DNA of 25,102 nt from Methanobacteriota archaeon (lineage in GTDB: Archaea > Halobacteriota > Bog-38 > Methanoflorentales > Methanoflorentaceae): the NCBI GenBank assembly GCA_003170935.1, contig PMYA01000068.1, forward strand, positions 1-25,102. The letters are read 5' to 3'. The stretch's first letter is position 1, and each line of letters starts with the position of its first letter. The notes below the pieces were generated by a model, which was given only the letters and a program-made list of their open reading frames with translations, was not told where the DNA came from and did no database searches. Of the stretch, positions 15,972 through 24,024 are shown piece by piece. A program made the translations under genes and the position numbers.

Positions 15972-16643
15972 CTACGGCTTTCTTATTACAATGAATATGC
16001 GATGCCTCTTTCGAACCTCACCCCCATATTGTTTTTCTATAACTTTTTCATCGACGTTAAGCATAGAAAAGCCTACTAAATGAAAAAGTTCGCGAAGCTT
16101 AGAAAGAGAGAAGTGATAAGTTGAAATTCCACCTCGGACAAAAGTATCCGCAGCAATCCGCTTGCCGCAGTTATAGCGCATATCAAGCTGCCCAATGACT
16201 TCGACAAACGTCACGCCTCGATGCTTCAAAACTCGAAATAGCTCAGCGACGGCCTTCTTCCGCCCAGCCCGATCAAGATGTTGAAGCACTCCGTAGCACG
16301 TGATCGCATCGAAACTACGATCTGGGAATGGAAGCTGCTGCATATCTGCAACAACCCTAACATAATGAGAATCGAGCAACGTCAACGCTTGTCGCGAAAG
16401 GTCAGCCCCAACTACTCCAAACCCGTTCCTGACAAGCGGCACGAGATACCTGCCAACGCCGCAGCCGATATCGAGTACACAAGCGCCTGGCGCGAGCCGT
16501 TGAGTTATCGGAGTGATATTGTAAGGGCCTTTCCAGAAATCGGGTCTCAACGCGTACTGCTCATCCCAGATCTTTCTCACGGTTTCTACGGGTGATTGTA
16601 TCTCGTCTGCAGACACTGAAGCAATCGACCCCTTTATTTCCAC
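15972..16643 (-). CDS. Class I SAM-dependent methyltransferase
   Basis: 223 residues with a Rossmann methyltransferase core (Methyltransf_11/UbiE-like). Motif I is VLDIGCGVGRY (56-66), the ribose-binding acid is D81 in GVVGADLS, motif II/III is ADMQQLPFPDRSFDAITC (99-116), and motif IV is VLQHLD, followed by AVAELFRVLKHRG. The C-terminal part has the YHFSLSKLRELFHLVGF segment seen in small-molecule methyltransferases. The target is unknown; proximity to prenyl and quinone-like debris is suggestive at most. The start is GTG at 16643, with no clear ribosome-binding site. It is divergent from thiDN across a 114-bp spacer. Confidence 0.9.
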   Translation of the reverse strand: MEIKGSIASVSADEIQSPVETVRKIWDEQYALRPDFWKGPYNITPITQRLAPGACVLDIGCGVGRYLVPLVRNGFGVVGADLSRQALTLLDSHYVRVVADMQQLPFPDRSFDAITCYGVLQHLDRAGRKKAVAELFRVLKHRGVTFVEVIGQLDMRYNCGKRIAADTFVRGGISTYHFSLSKLRELFHLVGFSMLNVDEKVIEKQYGGEVRKRHRIFIVIRKP

Positions 16644-16724
16644 TGGAAGTTGATAAAGTGTTTAGAGAAGTTCTTCAGAACGTTATTTTTGATTTTAACC
16701 GCGATAAACGGGGATTTAGCTTAC

Positions 16725-16735
16725 AAATATATAAG
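16725..16735 (+). promoter_or_regulatory. TATA box of thiDN
   Basis: AAATATATAAG is centred about 28 bp before the ATG at 16758, with no Shine-Dalgarno in between. The geometry implies transcription begins at or within a base or two of the A of AUG, i.e. a leaderless mRNA. There is no room for a TPP riboswitch between promoter and start. Confidence 0.7.
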
Positions 16736-16757
16736 TGTTGATCCATTACCACTGTAG

Positions 16758-18068
16758 ATGATCGCAGTTATGACGATTGCGGGATCGGACTCTGGCGGTG
16801 GTGCTGGGATCCAAGCCGATGTGCGCACCTTTGCTGCTCTAGGCGTACATGGAACCTCAGTCTTGACAGCGATAACCGCACAAAACACCCTCGGCGTCGT
16901 TGATGCACTCAATTTGCCTCCTGAAGTTGTCGTTGCTCAAATTAATGCGGTTTTATCCGACATTGACATTCGATGCGCAAAAACGGGCATGCTTTCGACT
17001 GTCGAGACGGCAGACGCCGTCGTTGAAGTGATTTCGCAGTGCGATTTTCCGATCCTAGTTGATCCCGTAATGGAGGCTGAAGCCGGAGGGAAGCTGATGA
17101 CGGGGAGGCCAAAAGATGTCCTTGCGCGACTTCTGCCTCACGCAGCAGTCGTGACGCCGAACATTAGAGAGGCAGAGGCGATTTCAGGCATCCTCATACA
17201 AAACCTCAAAGATATGAAACGCGCTGCGTGTGAAATTTTTGCCCTCGGCCCGAAAGCAGTCGTTGTTACCGGAGGCCATTTGAGTGGAACGGACGTTTTT
17301 TACGATGGCGATTTCGAACTGCTCCATGGCAAGTTGATAAAGGCAGGAACCCACGGCGCAGGAGATACGTTTTCGGCTGCGACGGCCGCCTTTCTCGCTA
17401 AAGGGCACTCAGTGAGCCGAAGCGCTTCAATGGCAAAGGCATTTGTGACCAAAGCAATAAAAAACAGCGAACGTGTTGGGTCGGGGTCCGGAGTGGTAAA
17501 CCAAGTCGCAGCAACGTTAGATACGGCTGAACGTTATCTCACGTTGCTCGACGTTGAAGCGGGACTCCGCACCATTAAGGCTATAAACTCGAACCTTATA
17601 CCTGAGCGCGGCAGCAACTTAGCGATGGCAATTTCACGCGCTAAGAAGGTAGCAGATGTTGCTGCAGTTAAGGGACGAATTGTGAAAGTCAGAGGGACTA
17701 TCAAACCGGTCGGATGTGTGGCATTTGGAGCAAGCCGCACTATGGCACGAGTAGTCCTGACTGCTTTGCGTTACGACCCCACTTTGAAGAGTGCCATGAA
17801 CGTTCGACGTTCAGACGAAGTTATCGATGCCTGCCAAGAACTTAAACTCACAACAGAAGACTTCGATAGAGCAGACGAACTTGGGAGAGCAATCGACGGG
17901 CTGGAAACTACACGTGCAATAGAAAGTAGCATGAAACGTGGCGCGGGCATCCCCGACGTCATATTCGGCCTGAAGGGCACATCGAAAGAGCCGATGGCAT
18001 TTATATTGGGCCATTCAGCGCAGCACGTGGCCAAAAAAGTTGCGAAAATTTCATCGACGATAATATAA
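16758..18068 (+). CDS. thiDN: Bifunctional HMP-phosphate kinase / thiamine-phosphate synthase (ThiD-ThiN fusion)
   Basis: 436 residues in two parts. Residues 1 to about 250 are ThiD, a ribokinase-fold kinase that phosphorylates hydroxymethylpyrimidine and its monophosphate: [13 protein letters not shown] (9-21), KTGML (75-79), LVDPVM (100-105), TPNIREAEA (133-141) and the catalytic GAGDTF with D203. Residues of about 265 to 436 are ThiN, the archaeal thiamine-phosphate synthase that replaces Thi[43 protein letters not shown] and the C-terminal [21 protein letters not shown] block. The fusion is typical of methanogens and other Euryarchaeota and gives two consecutive steps of vitamin B1 synthesis in one cytoplasmic enzyme. 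It is probably translated from a leaderless transcript. eS17 follows after 52 bp. Confidence 0.96.
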   Translation: MIAVMTIAGSDSGGGAGIQADVRTFAALGVHGTSVLTAITAQNTLGVVDALNLPPEVVVAQINAVLSDIDIRCAKTGMLSTVETADAVVEVISQCDFPILVDPVMEAEAGGKLMTGRPKDVLARLLPHAAVVTPNIREAEAISGILIQNLKDMKRAACEIFALGPKAVVVTGGHLSGTDVFYDGDFELLHGKLIKAGTHGAGDTFSAATAAFLAKGHSVSRSASMAKAFVTKAIKNSERVGSGSGVVNQVAATLDTAERYLTLLDVEAGLRTIKAINSNLIPERGSNLAMAISRAKKVADVAAVKGRIVKVRGTIKPVGCVAFGASRTMARVVLTALRYDPTLKSAMNVRRSDEVIDACQELKLTTEDFDRADELGRAIDGLETTRAIESSMKRGAGIPDVIFGLKGTSKEPMAFILGHSAQHVAKKVAKISSTII

Positions 18069-18107
18069 TGAATTACAACGTATCTCAGCTTAACAAGAAA
18101 AAGGAAA

Positions 18108-18114
18108 GGAGGGG
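18108..18114 (+). promoter_or_regulatory. Shine-Dalgarno for eS17 that decides an AUA start
   Basis: GGAGGGG, preceded by AA, ends 6 nt before ATA 18121. It is the strongest ribosome-binding site in the window. No ATG, GTG or TTG occurs in frame between it and the conserved second residue of eS17, nor back to the upstream stop TAA (18091). Confidence 0.8.
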
Positions 18115-18120
18115 ATTTTC

Positions 18121-18321
18121 ATAGGGAGTATCAGACCGACGTACATTAAAAGCGTTTCACAAGAGCTGCTCCGCCGACATCTGGAGGTATTCAGCTCTGA
18201 TTACGAAAAGAACAAGTTGCTCGTGTCGGAGTACACGAACATCGAGAGCAAGAATATTCGAAATAGGGTTGCCGGATATATTACGCACAGAGTAGAAATA
18301 GGCAACAGGAGAAAATCGTGA
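18121..18321 (+). CDS. rps17e: 30S ribosomal protein eS17, apparently starting at AUA
   Basis: 66 residues, full length for archaeal eS17, a small-subunit protein conserved in archaea and eukaryotes. The N-terminus reads (M)GSIRPTYIKSVSQELL, matching the family's MGNIRPTYIKR-type start. Next comes VFSSDYEKNKLLVSEYTNIESKN (split here as two known blocks: DYEKNK and the VxSKxxRNRxAGY region), seen as ESKNIRNRVAGYITHRV. The codon at the position of the initiator Met is ATA, behind an excellent GGAGG; ATT at 18115 is in frame but abuts the ribosome-binding site. The gene has therefore no standard start codon. Its TGA overlaps the GTG of dapA (GTGA), giving translational coupling. It may share the thiDN transcript or have its own promoter (AATATAAT near 18060). 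Confidence 0.92.
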   Translation: MGSIRPTYIKSVSQELLRRHLEVFSSDYEKNKLLVSEYTNIESKNIRNRVAGYITHRVEIGNRRKS

Positions 18322-19193
18322 AATTCGAGGGCGTATATTGTGCTATGATTACGCCATTTACGAACAACGACGAAATTGACGTCGAAGGGATGCGTTCCAA
18401 CATCGCATATCTCCAGAACGGAGGCGTTGCAGGGTTAGTGCCGTGTGGTAGTACAGGCGAATCTTCCACTTTGACGTTCGACGAGCACAAGAAACTAATT
18501 GACGTGACAGTTGACGCGGCAAGCGTTCCTGTTGTTGCTGGGACTGGATCCAACAGCACTTCAGAGGCAATTGGGCTGACGCGCCACGCTCAAGATGCGG
18601 GCGCAGAAGCATCTCTGCAGATAGTCCCTTATTACAACAAACCGATGAAAAGCGGATTAATCAAACACTTTGGCGCTGTAGCAGAAGCGTGCGATATTCC
18701 GCTTATTTTATACAACATTCCTGGTCGTACTGGAATTAACATGGATCCTGAAACGATCAGCACGCTTGCGCATGAGTACAGCAACGTAGCGGCGGTGAAG
18801 GAGGCAAGCGCGAACTTCAGCCAGATCTCAGACATCATGGAGCTTACCCAAGATCTCGATTTCTGCGTCATTTCGGGCGATGATGGACTCACCCTTCCTA
18901 TGATGGCGCTGGGGGCTACAGGTGTGATCTCAGTTGTTGGAGATATCTTTCCGAAGTTGATGGGACAACTGACACAGTTCTGCCTCGACGGCAACTATGA
19001 AAAAGCTCGCGAGGTGCATTATCGACTAGCTCCGCTTATAAAAGTGCTCTTTCTCGAGACGAATCCTATTCCAATCAAAAAAGCATGTGATTTGCTCGGA
19101 CTTGCGGGAGGACCGCTCCGATTGCCCCTAACTACGATGGCAGAACCTAACGTCGCAAAACTCAAAGCGACACTCGCAGCTTACACAGACTAA
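18318..19193 (+). CDS. dapA: 4-hydroxy-tetrahydrodipicolinate synthase
   Basis: 291 residues, the standard size for this TIM-barrel aldolase. It condenses pyruvate with aspartate semialdehyde, the first committed step to diaminopimelate and lysine. Active-site residues are visible: the Schiff-base lysine K161 in AAVKEASAN, Y132 in ILYNIPGRTG, R137, and the GSTGESSTL motif (44-52), where most homologues have GTTGES, so the first Thr is Ser here. The start is GTG at 18318, overlapping the eS17 stop by four bases. dapB follows 29 nt downstream, so eS17-dapA-dapB form one operon. This is an arrangement I recall from Methanomicrobiales-type methanogens. Confidence 0.96.
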   Translation: MKFEGVYCAMITPFTNNDEIDVEGMRSNIAYLQNGGVAGLVPCGSTGESSTLTFDEHKKLIDVTVDAASVPVVAGTGSNSTSEAIGLTRHAQDAGAEASLQIVPYYNKPMKSGLIKHFGAVAEACDIPLILYNIPGRTGINMDPETISTLAHEYSNVAAVKEASANFSQISDIMELTQDLDFCVISGDDGLTLPMMALGATGVISVVGDIFPKLMGQLTQFCLDGNYEKAREVHYRLAPLIKVLFLETNPIPIKKACDLLGLAGGPLRLPLTTMAEPNVAKLKATLAAYTD

Positions 19194-19222
19194 GAGAACA
19201 CCAATAAGGACATGGTGGCTAT

Positions 19223-19954
19223 ATGACACCAAACGACAACATATCAGTTGCTGTAACAGGAGCTTGTGGCCGCATGGGACGTATGATTATCGACAACGTT
19301 ACACAAGCGCCTGATATGACACTCGTGGCAGCTTTTGACAAGCAAAGCTGTAACTCTGATGTAATAAATGCGTCAAACCTAGCTGAGACGCTTAAAAGCG
19401 TCAGACCCGACGTCTTGGTCGATTTCACCGTCGCTGCTTCATCGGTCGAAATTATCAAAAAAGCCGCAGACGCTGGAGTACGACTCGTTGTCGGAACAAC
19501 GGGATTCACTCCCGAACAACGTGCAGAAGCGAAGAAAGCGATCGAAAGCCAAACAGCCGCGATAATCTCTCCGAATTTTTCGATCGGCGTTAACGTGTTT
19601 TTTCAGTTGGTGAAGAAAGCGTCAGAGAGCCTTCCAAGCGCCGCTTACGCCGCTGAGCTCATTGAGGCACACCATAAGCACAAAATTGATGCTCCAAGCG
19701 GGACGGCAGTGAAAGCAATCGATATCATCAAAGAGGTCGATCGAGCACGGTCGATAGGATCCTATTCTATACGCGCAGGGGATATCGTAGGCGATCATTC
19801 AGTGTCGTTCATCGGAGATGGCGAACGGCTTGAAATTAGCCATCAGGCCCAGAGCAGACAGGCATTTGTCAGCGGCGCGATGTTAGCGACAAGATTTATC
19901 GTAAAGCAGCCGCCGGGATTGTATTCAATGGATGATCTAATGGCTTCGATTTGA
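19223..19954 (+). CDS. dapB: 4-hydroxy-tetrahydrodipicolinate reductase
   Basis: 243 residues. It reduces the DapA product with NAD(P)H, the next step of the lysine pathway. The N-terminal dinucleotide-binding motif is VTGACGRMGR (11-20), followed by DFT (67-69) and GTTG (91-94). The catalytic segment SPNFSIGVN (117-125) and the substrate-binding EAHHKHKIDAPSGTA (148-162) contain the conserved His-His, Lys and PSGT residues. A GGTGG ribosome-binding site lies 4 nt before ATG 19223. It is the last gene of the eS17-dapA-dapB unit; a T6 run downstream (20145-20150) is the probable terminator. Confidence 0.96.
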   Translation: MTPNDNISVAVTGACGRMGRMIIDNVTQAPDMTLVAAFDKQSCNSDVINASNLAETLKSVRPDVLVDFTVAASSVEIIKKAADAGVRLVVGTTGFTPEQRAEAKKAIESQTAAIISPNFSIGVNVFFQLVKKASESLPSAAYAAELIEAHHKHKIDAPSGTAVKAIDIIKEVDRARSIGSYSIRAGDIVGDHSVSFIGDGERLEISHQAQSRQAFVSGAMLATRFIVKQPPGLYSMDDLMASI

Positions 19955-20028
19955 GGCCCATGTAGAGCATCGTCCGCACAAGTTTCAAATTCAGCGGTTG
20001 GAATGGTATTCACCACACAGAGCTAGGC

Positions 20029-20150
20029 GTTTAAAAAAATGTTGTGGTCCCCCTCAACTAAGATGCGAGAAAGTTCGTAGACTTTCGTTGCGAAGATGAA
20101 TAATCGAGGGTTTAAAAAAACTACAGGTAGAATAGAGGAAACTGTTTTTT
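20029..20150. terminator. Bidirectional oligo-T terminator zone between dapB and DP1
   Basis: For the minus-strand DP1 transcript there are two T7 runs (complements of 20033-20039 and 20114-20120), each within an identical GTTTAAAAAAA sequence (20029-20039 and 20110-20120). For the plus-strand dapB operon there is a T6 run at 20145-20150. Archaeal transcription ends mainly at oligo-T tracts, so these are credible ends for convergent units. Two short hairpins between the repeats are described as a finding. Confidence 0.55.
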
Positions 20151-21728
20151 CTAAGAGGATGCGTGACCGTTATTTTTTAAGAAATCAATGAATGTTGTCT
20201 CCAACGACGCGAGATTGCAGATTGGCATAACCCCCGGTCTCGGATTAATGTTTAGTGACTTTTGATACTTCGTTTGGCCTTGCCAAGTCCCTGAGTTAAC
20301 GACAGTGACGCCTCGATATTGCGATGCACCTATGGTGTGAACGTGACCGCAATGGAGGATGTCCGGTATCGTTTCGATGATGAAGTGATCTGTGCTCTCT
20401 GGCGCGATAGAGACCCTATTTCCATATACCGGCGAAAGATGCCGTCTTTTTAGCATTTCCTTCATCGCACCGTCGGGGTTGCTATATGAGGAACCAGGAA
20501 CTGCCGCGATTATATCATCCAGCGCCCTGCCGTGATAGATGAGTATTTTGACGCCGCACAGTTCAATCAGCGAAGGATTGCCCACGCACCTTACGTTGTT
20601 ACTGAAACTTTTTGCAAAGTCGCTTGAGAGGGCAGGCTGCGGTTCTGCTTGTCGAACTGCATCGTGATTTCCCGGAGAAACAATGATAGAGAGGCCTGAT
20701 GGTAACATTTCGAGAAGGGTGGCTGCTTCTGCATATTGATCGTCGATGTCGTCAATGGCTAATTCCTCTTCTTGATTCGGAAAAACCCCGATGCCATCCA
20801 CCAAATCGCCGGCCACGATAACATAAGCAGTTTTGCGCGCTCTTTCATCATCGCTCGACGATATCCAGTCGGCAAAATCTTTCCAGGCGTTTAGTAAGAA
20901 CGTGTTGCTACCAACGTGAACGTCAGAGGTGAGGGCCACGTACACGTCCGTCGCTGAGTGTGTGGGTTGGTTTTGCGGGGGGATTTCAGGCCATGTAATG
21001 TTGTCAATAAAGATCACTTTTCCATCAGATGAGAGCGACCCCGTTATACCGATCACTTCGTCGTGCACCACTTGAAGTGCTGCGTTGTATGCGCTTTTAT
21101 CTTTCAACGCAATTCCACTGAAGTAGCCTGTAGGGTCCTCCAACTCGATTATCCTGTGGCCATTTGGTGTGTCGCGCATCTCGTTTACCATGCCTGCGAT
21201 AGAGATCTTTCCGGCTTTAGTAAACTCATCGTCGAACAAGGCCTCGCGTCTGCGGTTTAAAAACGTCAAGCTCTCGATTGGTCGAGTAGCAAGCCGCCTC
21301 TTTACAATTTCGCTGAGCCGGTCGTACCGATTTCTAAAGTATTGTACGAATTCTTCGTACGTTCCTACGCAATTGGAACTCTCGGTAATGTCTGCCAGAA
21401 TTTTTATAGGCAGTGGCTGGTGTTGACGTAGGCGCGTTCCAGCAATTTGCGTTTCACTGAATTGGTTCTGAACTATGACATCCGAAATGTCCCCTTCGTT
21501 ATGTTCGAACAGAAGCATTGGCTTCACATTTTTTTTCCGTGAGTTCAGCAATTCTTTAGCCGTGTTGACGTTAGAGGGGGCAACAACTAGCACAGATTCG
21601 TCAACGTTCCTCAAAACCTCGTCAACTACTGCCAATGGCAGCTCGCTTTCCTGAATCATCACCACTGCTTCTTGGTTAATTAGAAAGCCGCTGTCAGAAA
21701 ATCTCTCAATTATGTCTGTTCGAATCAT
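20151..21728 (-). CDS. polB: DNA polymerase D (Pol II) small subunit DP1
   Basis: 525 residues. DP1 is the small subunit of the euryarchaeal replicative D-family polymerase and supplies the 3'-5' exonuclease, partnered with the large DP2 subunit encoded elsewhere. The N-terminal part is a helical DP2/PCNA-linking region, the middle (about residues 175-260) an OB-like domain, and the C-terminal half a calcineurin-type phosphoesterase. All metal motifs are intact: TSDVHVGS, VAGDLVDG, SPGNHDA, IYHGRALDD, LHCGHVHT and VNSGTWQ, indicating active proofreading, unlike the inactive eukaryotic B-subunits. The start is ATG at 21728, with no clear ribosome-binding site. It is divergent from the signal peptidase gene. 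Confidence 0.96.
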   Translation of the reverse strand: MIRTDIIERFSDSGFLINQEAVVMIQESELPLAVVDEVLRNVDESVLVVAPSNVNTAKELLNSRKKNVKPMLLFEHNEGDISDVIVQNQFSETQIAGTRLRQHQPLPIKILADITESSNCVGTYEEFVQYFRNRYDRLSEIVKRRLATRPIESLTFLNRRREALFDDEFTKAGKISIAGMVNEMRDTPNGHRIIELEDPTGYFSGIALKDKSAYNAALQVVHDEVIGITGSLSSDGKVIFIDNITWPEIPPQNQPTHSATDVYVALTSDVHVGSNTFLLNAWKDFADWISSSDDERARKTAYVIVAGDLVDGIGVFPNQEEELAIDDIDDQYAEAATLLEMLPSGLSIIVSPGNHDAVRQAEPQPALSSDFAKSFSNNVRCVGNPSLIELCGVKILIYHGRALDDIIAAVPGSSYSNPDGAMKEMLKRRHLSPVYGNRVSIAPESTDHFIIETIPDILHCGHVHTIGASQYRGVTVVNSGTWQGQTKYQKSLNINPRPGVMPICNLASLETTFIDFLKNNGHASS

Positions 21729-21883
21729 AATAGGTCATGACTGGGGGCACTCTCGAAAAGATATGAGCCAAAACTTGCCCGGCGAAATCCTCCATTTCCC
21801 GTACTCATTAGCTAGAACCTGTGCGCTTATGCATCGAAGCGCTTTGTAGGACTGCCGCAGACCCGCGACCCCATGTCGGCAGG

Positions 21884-21893
21884 GTATATAAAG
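21884..21893 (+). promoter_or_regulatory. TATA box of the signal peptidase gene
   Basis: GTATATAAAG is centred about 72 bp before ATG 21961. Initiation near 21915 would give a leader of about 45 nt. The match to the archaeal consensus is strong. Confidence 0.6.
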
Positions 21894-21960
21894 CGGCAAT
21901 TACAACTATCGTCACATATCTACCAGCTTAGTTCCGTTTTTCACTTTTCAACTGAAATAC

Positions 21961-22671
21961 ATGCAAGATCAATCCAGAGAACGAACGAAGAAATTGTGGG
22001 AGACTGATAATTATTGGTTAGCGCTTCTGCGTGATATAATAGTTGCATTTCTTGTTGTTGCCGTGATCTTGTCGATTGTGTATTGGTACTCAGGGTCTGA
22101 GAGCCCGCTGGTGGCTGTACAATCGGGAAGCATGGTGCCCCACATAAACATCGGCGACGTTGTGTATAATCGAGGGCTAAACAGAGTGTCAGTAGTAACC
22201 TACAACGACGGGAAAGCCACTGATTACCAGAGGTTCGGCGACTACGGTGACGTCATCATCTATCGGCCGAATGGCGAACGGGTGACGCCAATCATACACC
22301 GAGCGATGTATTGGGTAAACGCTGGCGACCGTCTGCCAAACAATCAAACGGCTGCTCACGCCGGATTCATCACTAAGGGAGACCATAACCAAGACTATGA
22401 TCAGCCGTTGCTCTATGGCGGATCGCCATTCATCGAACCAGTTAAGCCAGAGTGGATAATCGGTGTTGCACAACAACCTGCTATACCGTGGATCGGAAAT
22501 TTGCGGCTCGCTCTTGATACCGTTATCAGCCCATTAATTACGATATCCCAAGAATACAAGAGTTTCTCGATTTCCAGCCTGAGCGACGGCTTCGCTCTTT
22601 CCAGTTTGAACGCGTTGAGAGGCTGTGGAGGCTTTTTAGCGGCTTCAAAACTCGCTTCAACGCCATTTTAG
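21961..22671 (+). CDS. sec11: Signal peptidase I, Sec11 type
   Basis: 236 residues. A basic N-terminus is followed by one membrane span (IIVAFLVVAVILSIVYW, about 26-42) and the extracytoplasmic catalytic domain that removes Sec signal peptides. Catalytic residues: S57 in VQSGSMVP, H113 in IIHRA, and D141 in TKGDHNQDYD, i.e. the Ser-His-Asp arrangement of archaeal/ER enzymes, not the bacterial Ser-Lys. The conserved C-terminal WIIGVAQ...IPWIG block ends near residue 179. The last 40 residues are an odd Ser/Leu/Ala-rich tail with no second membrane span, and may reflect a frame change. It is divergent from DP1 and followed immediately by pgk, which has its own promoter. Confidence 0.93.
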   Translation: MQDQSRERTKKLWETDNYWLALLRDIIVAFLVVAVILSIVYWYSGSESPLVAVQSGSMVPHINIGDVVYNRGLNRVSVVTYNDGKATDYQRFGDYGDVIIYRPNGERVTPIIHRAMYWVNAGDRLPNNQTAAHAGFITKGDHNQDYDQPLLYGGSPFIEPVKPEWIIGVAQQPAIPWIGNLRLALDTVISPLITISQEYKSFSISSLSDGFALSSLNALRGCGGFLAASKLASTPF

Positions 22672-22683
22672 GCCAATTAGATA

Positions 22684-22692
22684 CGCTTATAT
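22684..22692 (+). promoter_or_regulatory. TATA box of pgk
   Basis: GCTTATATG lies about 30 bp before ATG 22719. Archaeal spacing puts the transcript start at or just before that ATG and no Shine-Dalgarno is present, so a leaderless mRNA is likely. This also favours ATG 22719 over the in-frame TTG at 22701. Confidence 0.55.
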
Positions 22693-22718
22693 GTTACGTT
22701 TTGACATACACTTTGACT

Positions 22719-23930
22719 ATGCCGCCATTTCTCACGATGGATGACCTCGACACACACGGACGAGTGGTCCTAGTTCGCGTCGACTTGAATTCACCTATTG
22801 GGCCCAATGGAGAAATTCTCGATGACATTCGTTTTCGCGGCCATATTCCTACCATTGAAGCCTTGAAAGATGCTAAGACGGTGCTCCTCGCCCACCAGTC
22901 CCGGCCCGGGAAGCGAGATTTCACGACTATGAAGCAACACAGCGAGAAGCTCTCGTCGCTTCTCGGAAAAGATGTTGCCTATGTCGACGACATTTATGGA
23001 CATAACGTCCGGCAATCAATACGAGAGATGGAAATAGGGGATATTACTCTCCTCGAAAACGTTCGTTTTAGTTCGGAAGAGATGCTCAAGGCTCCCGTAG
23101 AAGATCTTGCTAAAACGCATCTTGTTAGACAGCTATCCCTACTTTGTGATGTCTTTCTAAATGACGCGTTTGCAACAGCACACCGCGCACAGACTTCTGT
23201 TGTCGCTTTTCCGCAAGCCTTGACTTCAGGAGCGGGAAAGTTGTTAGAGCGAGAGGTCGAAATGCTCACAAAAGCGCTGACAACCTCTCAGCGGCCGCGA
23301 CTTTTCATGCTCGGGGGGACGAAAGCAGATGATAGTATCAGAGTCATTGAGCACGTTCTCGCTAAAGGAAGCGCTGACAAAGTGCTTGTTTCGGGCCTCG
23401 TAGCGAATATCTTTTTGGCTGCAGGGGGAATTGACCTTGGACCTCCAAACCTCGAATACATTAGATCTTCTGGATACGGCAATTATATCGAAATTTGTAA
23501 GAGATTGCTAGATAACTACGACGGTAAAATAGTAACGCCCCTTGATGTGGCTTTAAATGACAATGGAAAACGTTTAGAGACACCAATTTCAGCATTGCCA
23601 AAAGCCTATCCAATATACGATATCGGCATAGAAACAATTGTAGCATATTCAACAGAACTCAAAGCGGCAGGTACCGTTGTGATTAACGGCCCTGCCGGAG
23701 TGTTCGAACAAAAGGCGTTTGCCCTAGGAACCGATGAAACTTTAAAAGCAGCAGCTCAATCCAAATTCTCTATACTAGGCGGGGGCCACATCGCAGCCGC
23801 AGCACGAAACATTGGTATTGATAAGCATATCACTCACATTTCAACCGGGGGCGGAGCGTGCATAAATTTCTTAGCTGGAGAGACCTTGCCCGGGATTCAA
23901 GCGCTTGTTGAGGCGAGTGCGTTCGAATGA
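22719..23930 (+). CDS. pgk: Phosphoglycerate kinase
   Basis: 403 residues from ATG 22719, normal for the archaeal enzyme, which interconverts 1,3-bisphosphoglycerate + ADP and 3-phosphoglycerate + ATP in glycolysis/gluconeogenesis. N-domain substrate motifs: VVLVRVDLNSPI (RVDFN equivalent), LLAHQSRPG, LLENVRFSSEE and FLNDAFATAHRAQTS. C-domain nucleotide motifs: MLGGTKADDSIRVIE, NGPAGVFE, ILGGGHIAAA and ISTGGGACINFLAGETLPGIQAL. The GGGH form is typical of archaeal enzymes (bacteria have GGGD). It sits alone between the signal peptidase and the tRNA-Thr gene. Confidence 0.96.
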   Translation: MPPFLTMDDLDTHGRVVLVRVDLNSPIGPNGEILDDIRFRGHIPTIEALKDAKTVLLAHQSRPGKRDFTTMKQHSEKLSSLLGKDVAYVDDIYGHNVRQSIREMEIGDITLLENVRFSSEEMLKAPVEDLAKTHLVRQLSLLCDVFLNDAFATAHRAQTSVVAFPQALTSGAGKLLEREVEMLTKALTTSQRPRLFMLGGTKADDSIRVIEHVLAKGSADKVLVSGLVANIFLAAGGIDLGPPNLEYIRSSGYGNYIEICKRLLDNYDGKIVTPLDVALNDNGKRLETPISALPKAYPIYDIGIETIVAYSTELKAAGTVVINGPAGVFEQKAFALGTDETLKAAAQSKFSILGGGHIAAAARNIGIDKHITHISTGGGACINFLAGETLPGIQALVEASAFE

Positions 23931-23982
23931 GTATGTTAGCCGCCCCATTCGTAAATCCAACGCCTTATAGCTATACATCAAA

Positions 23983-23993
23983 AACGTATAAGT
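23983..23993 (+). promoter_or_regulatory. TATA box of the tRNA-Thr gene
   Basis: AACGTATAAGT is centred about 36 bp before the first base of the tRNA, giving a predicted 5' leader of about 9 nt to be removed by RNase P. Confidence 0.6.
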
Positions 23994-24024
23994 ATCGGCG
24001 GGCCTAAGTAAAATCGCTCAAAGC

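Noticed and set aside
22701..22718. TTG start for pgk
   Set aside because: The TATA box at 22684-22692 implies transcription starts after this TTG; ATG 22719 fits the family length and a leaderless transcript.
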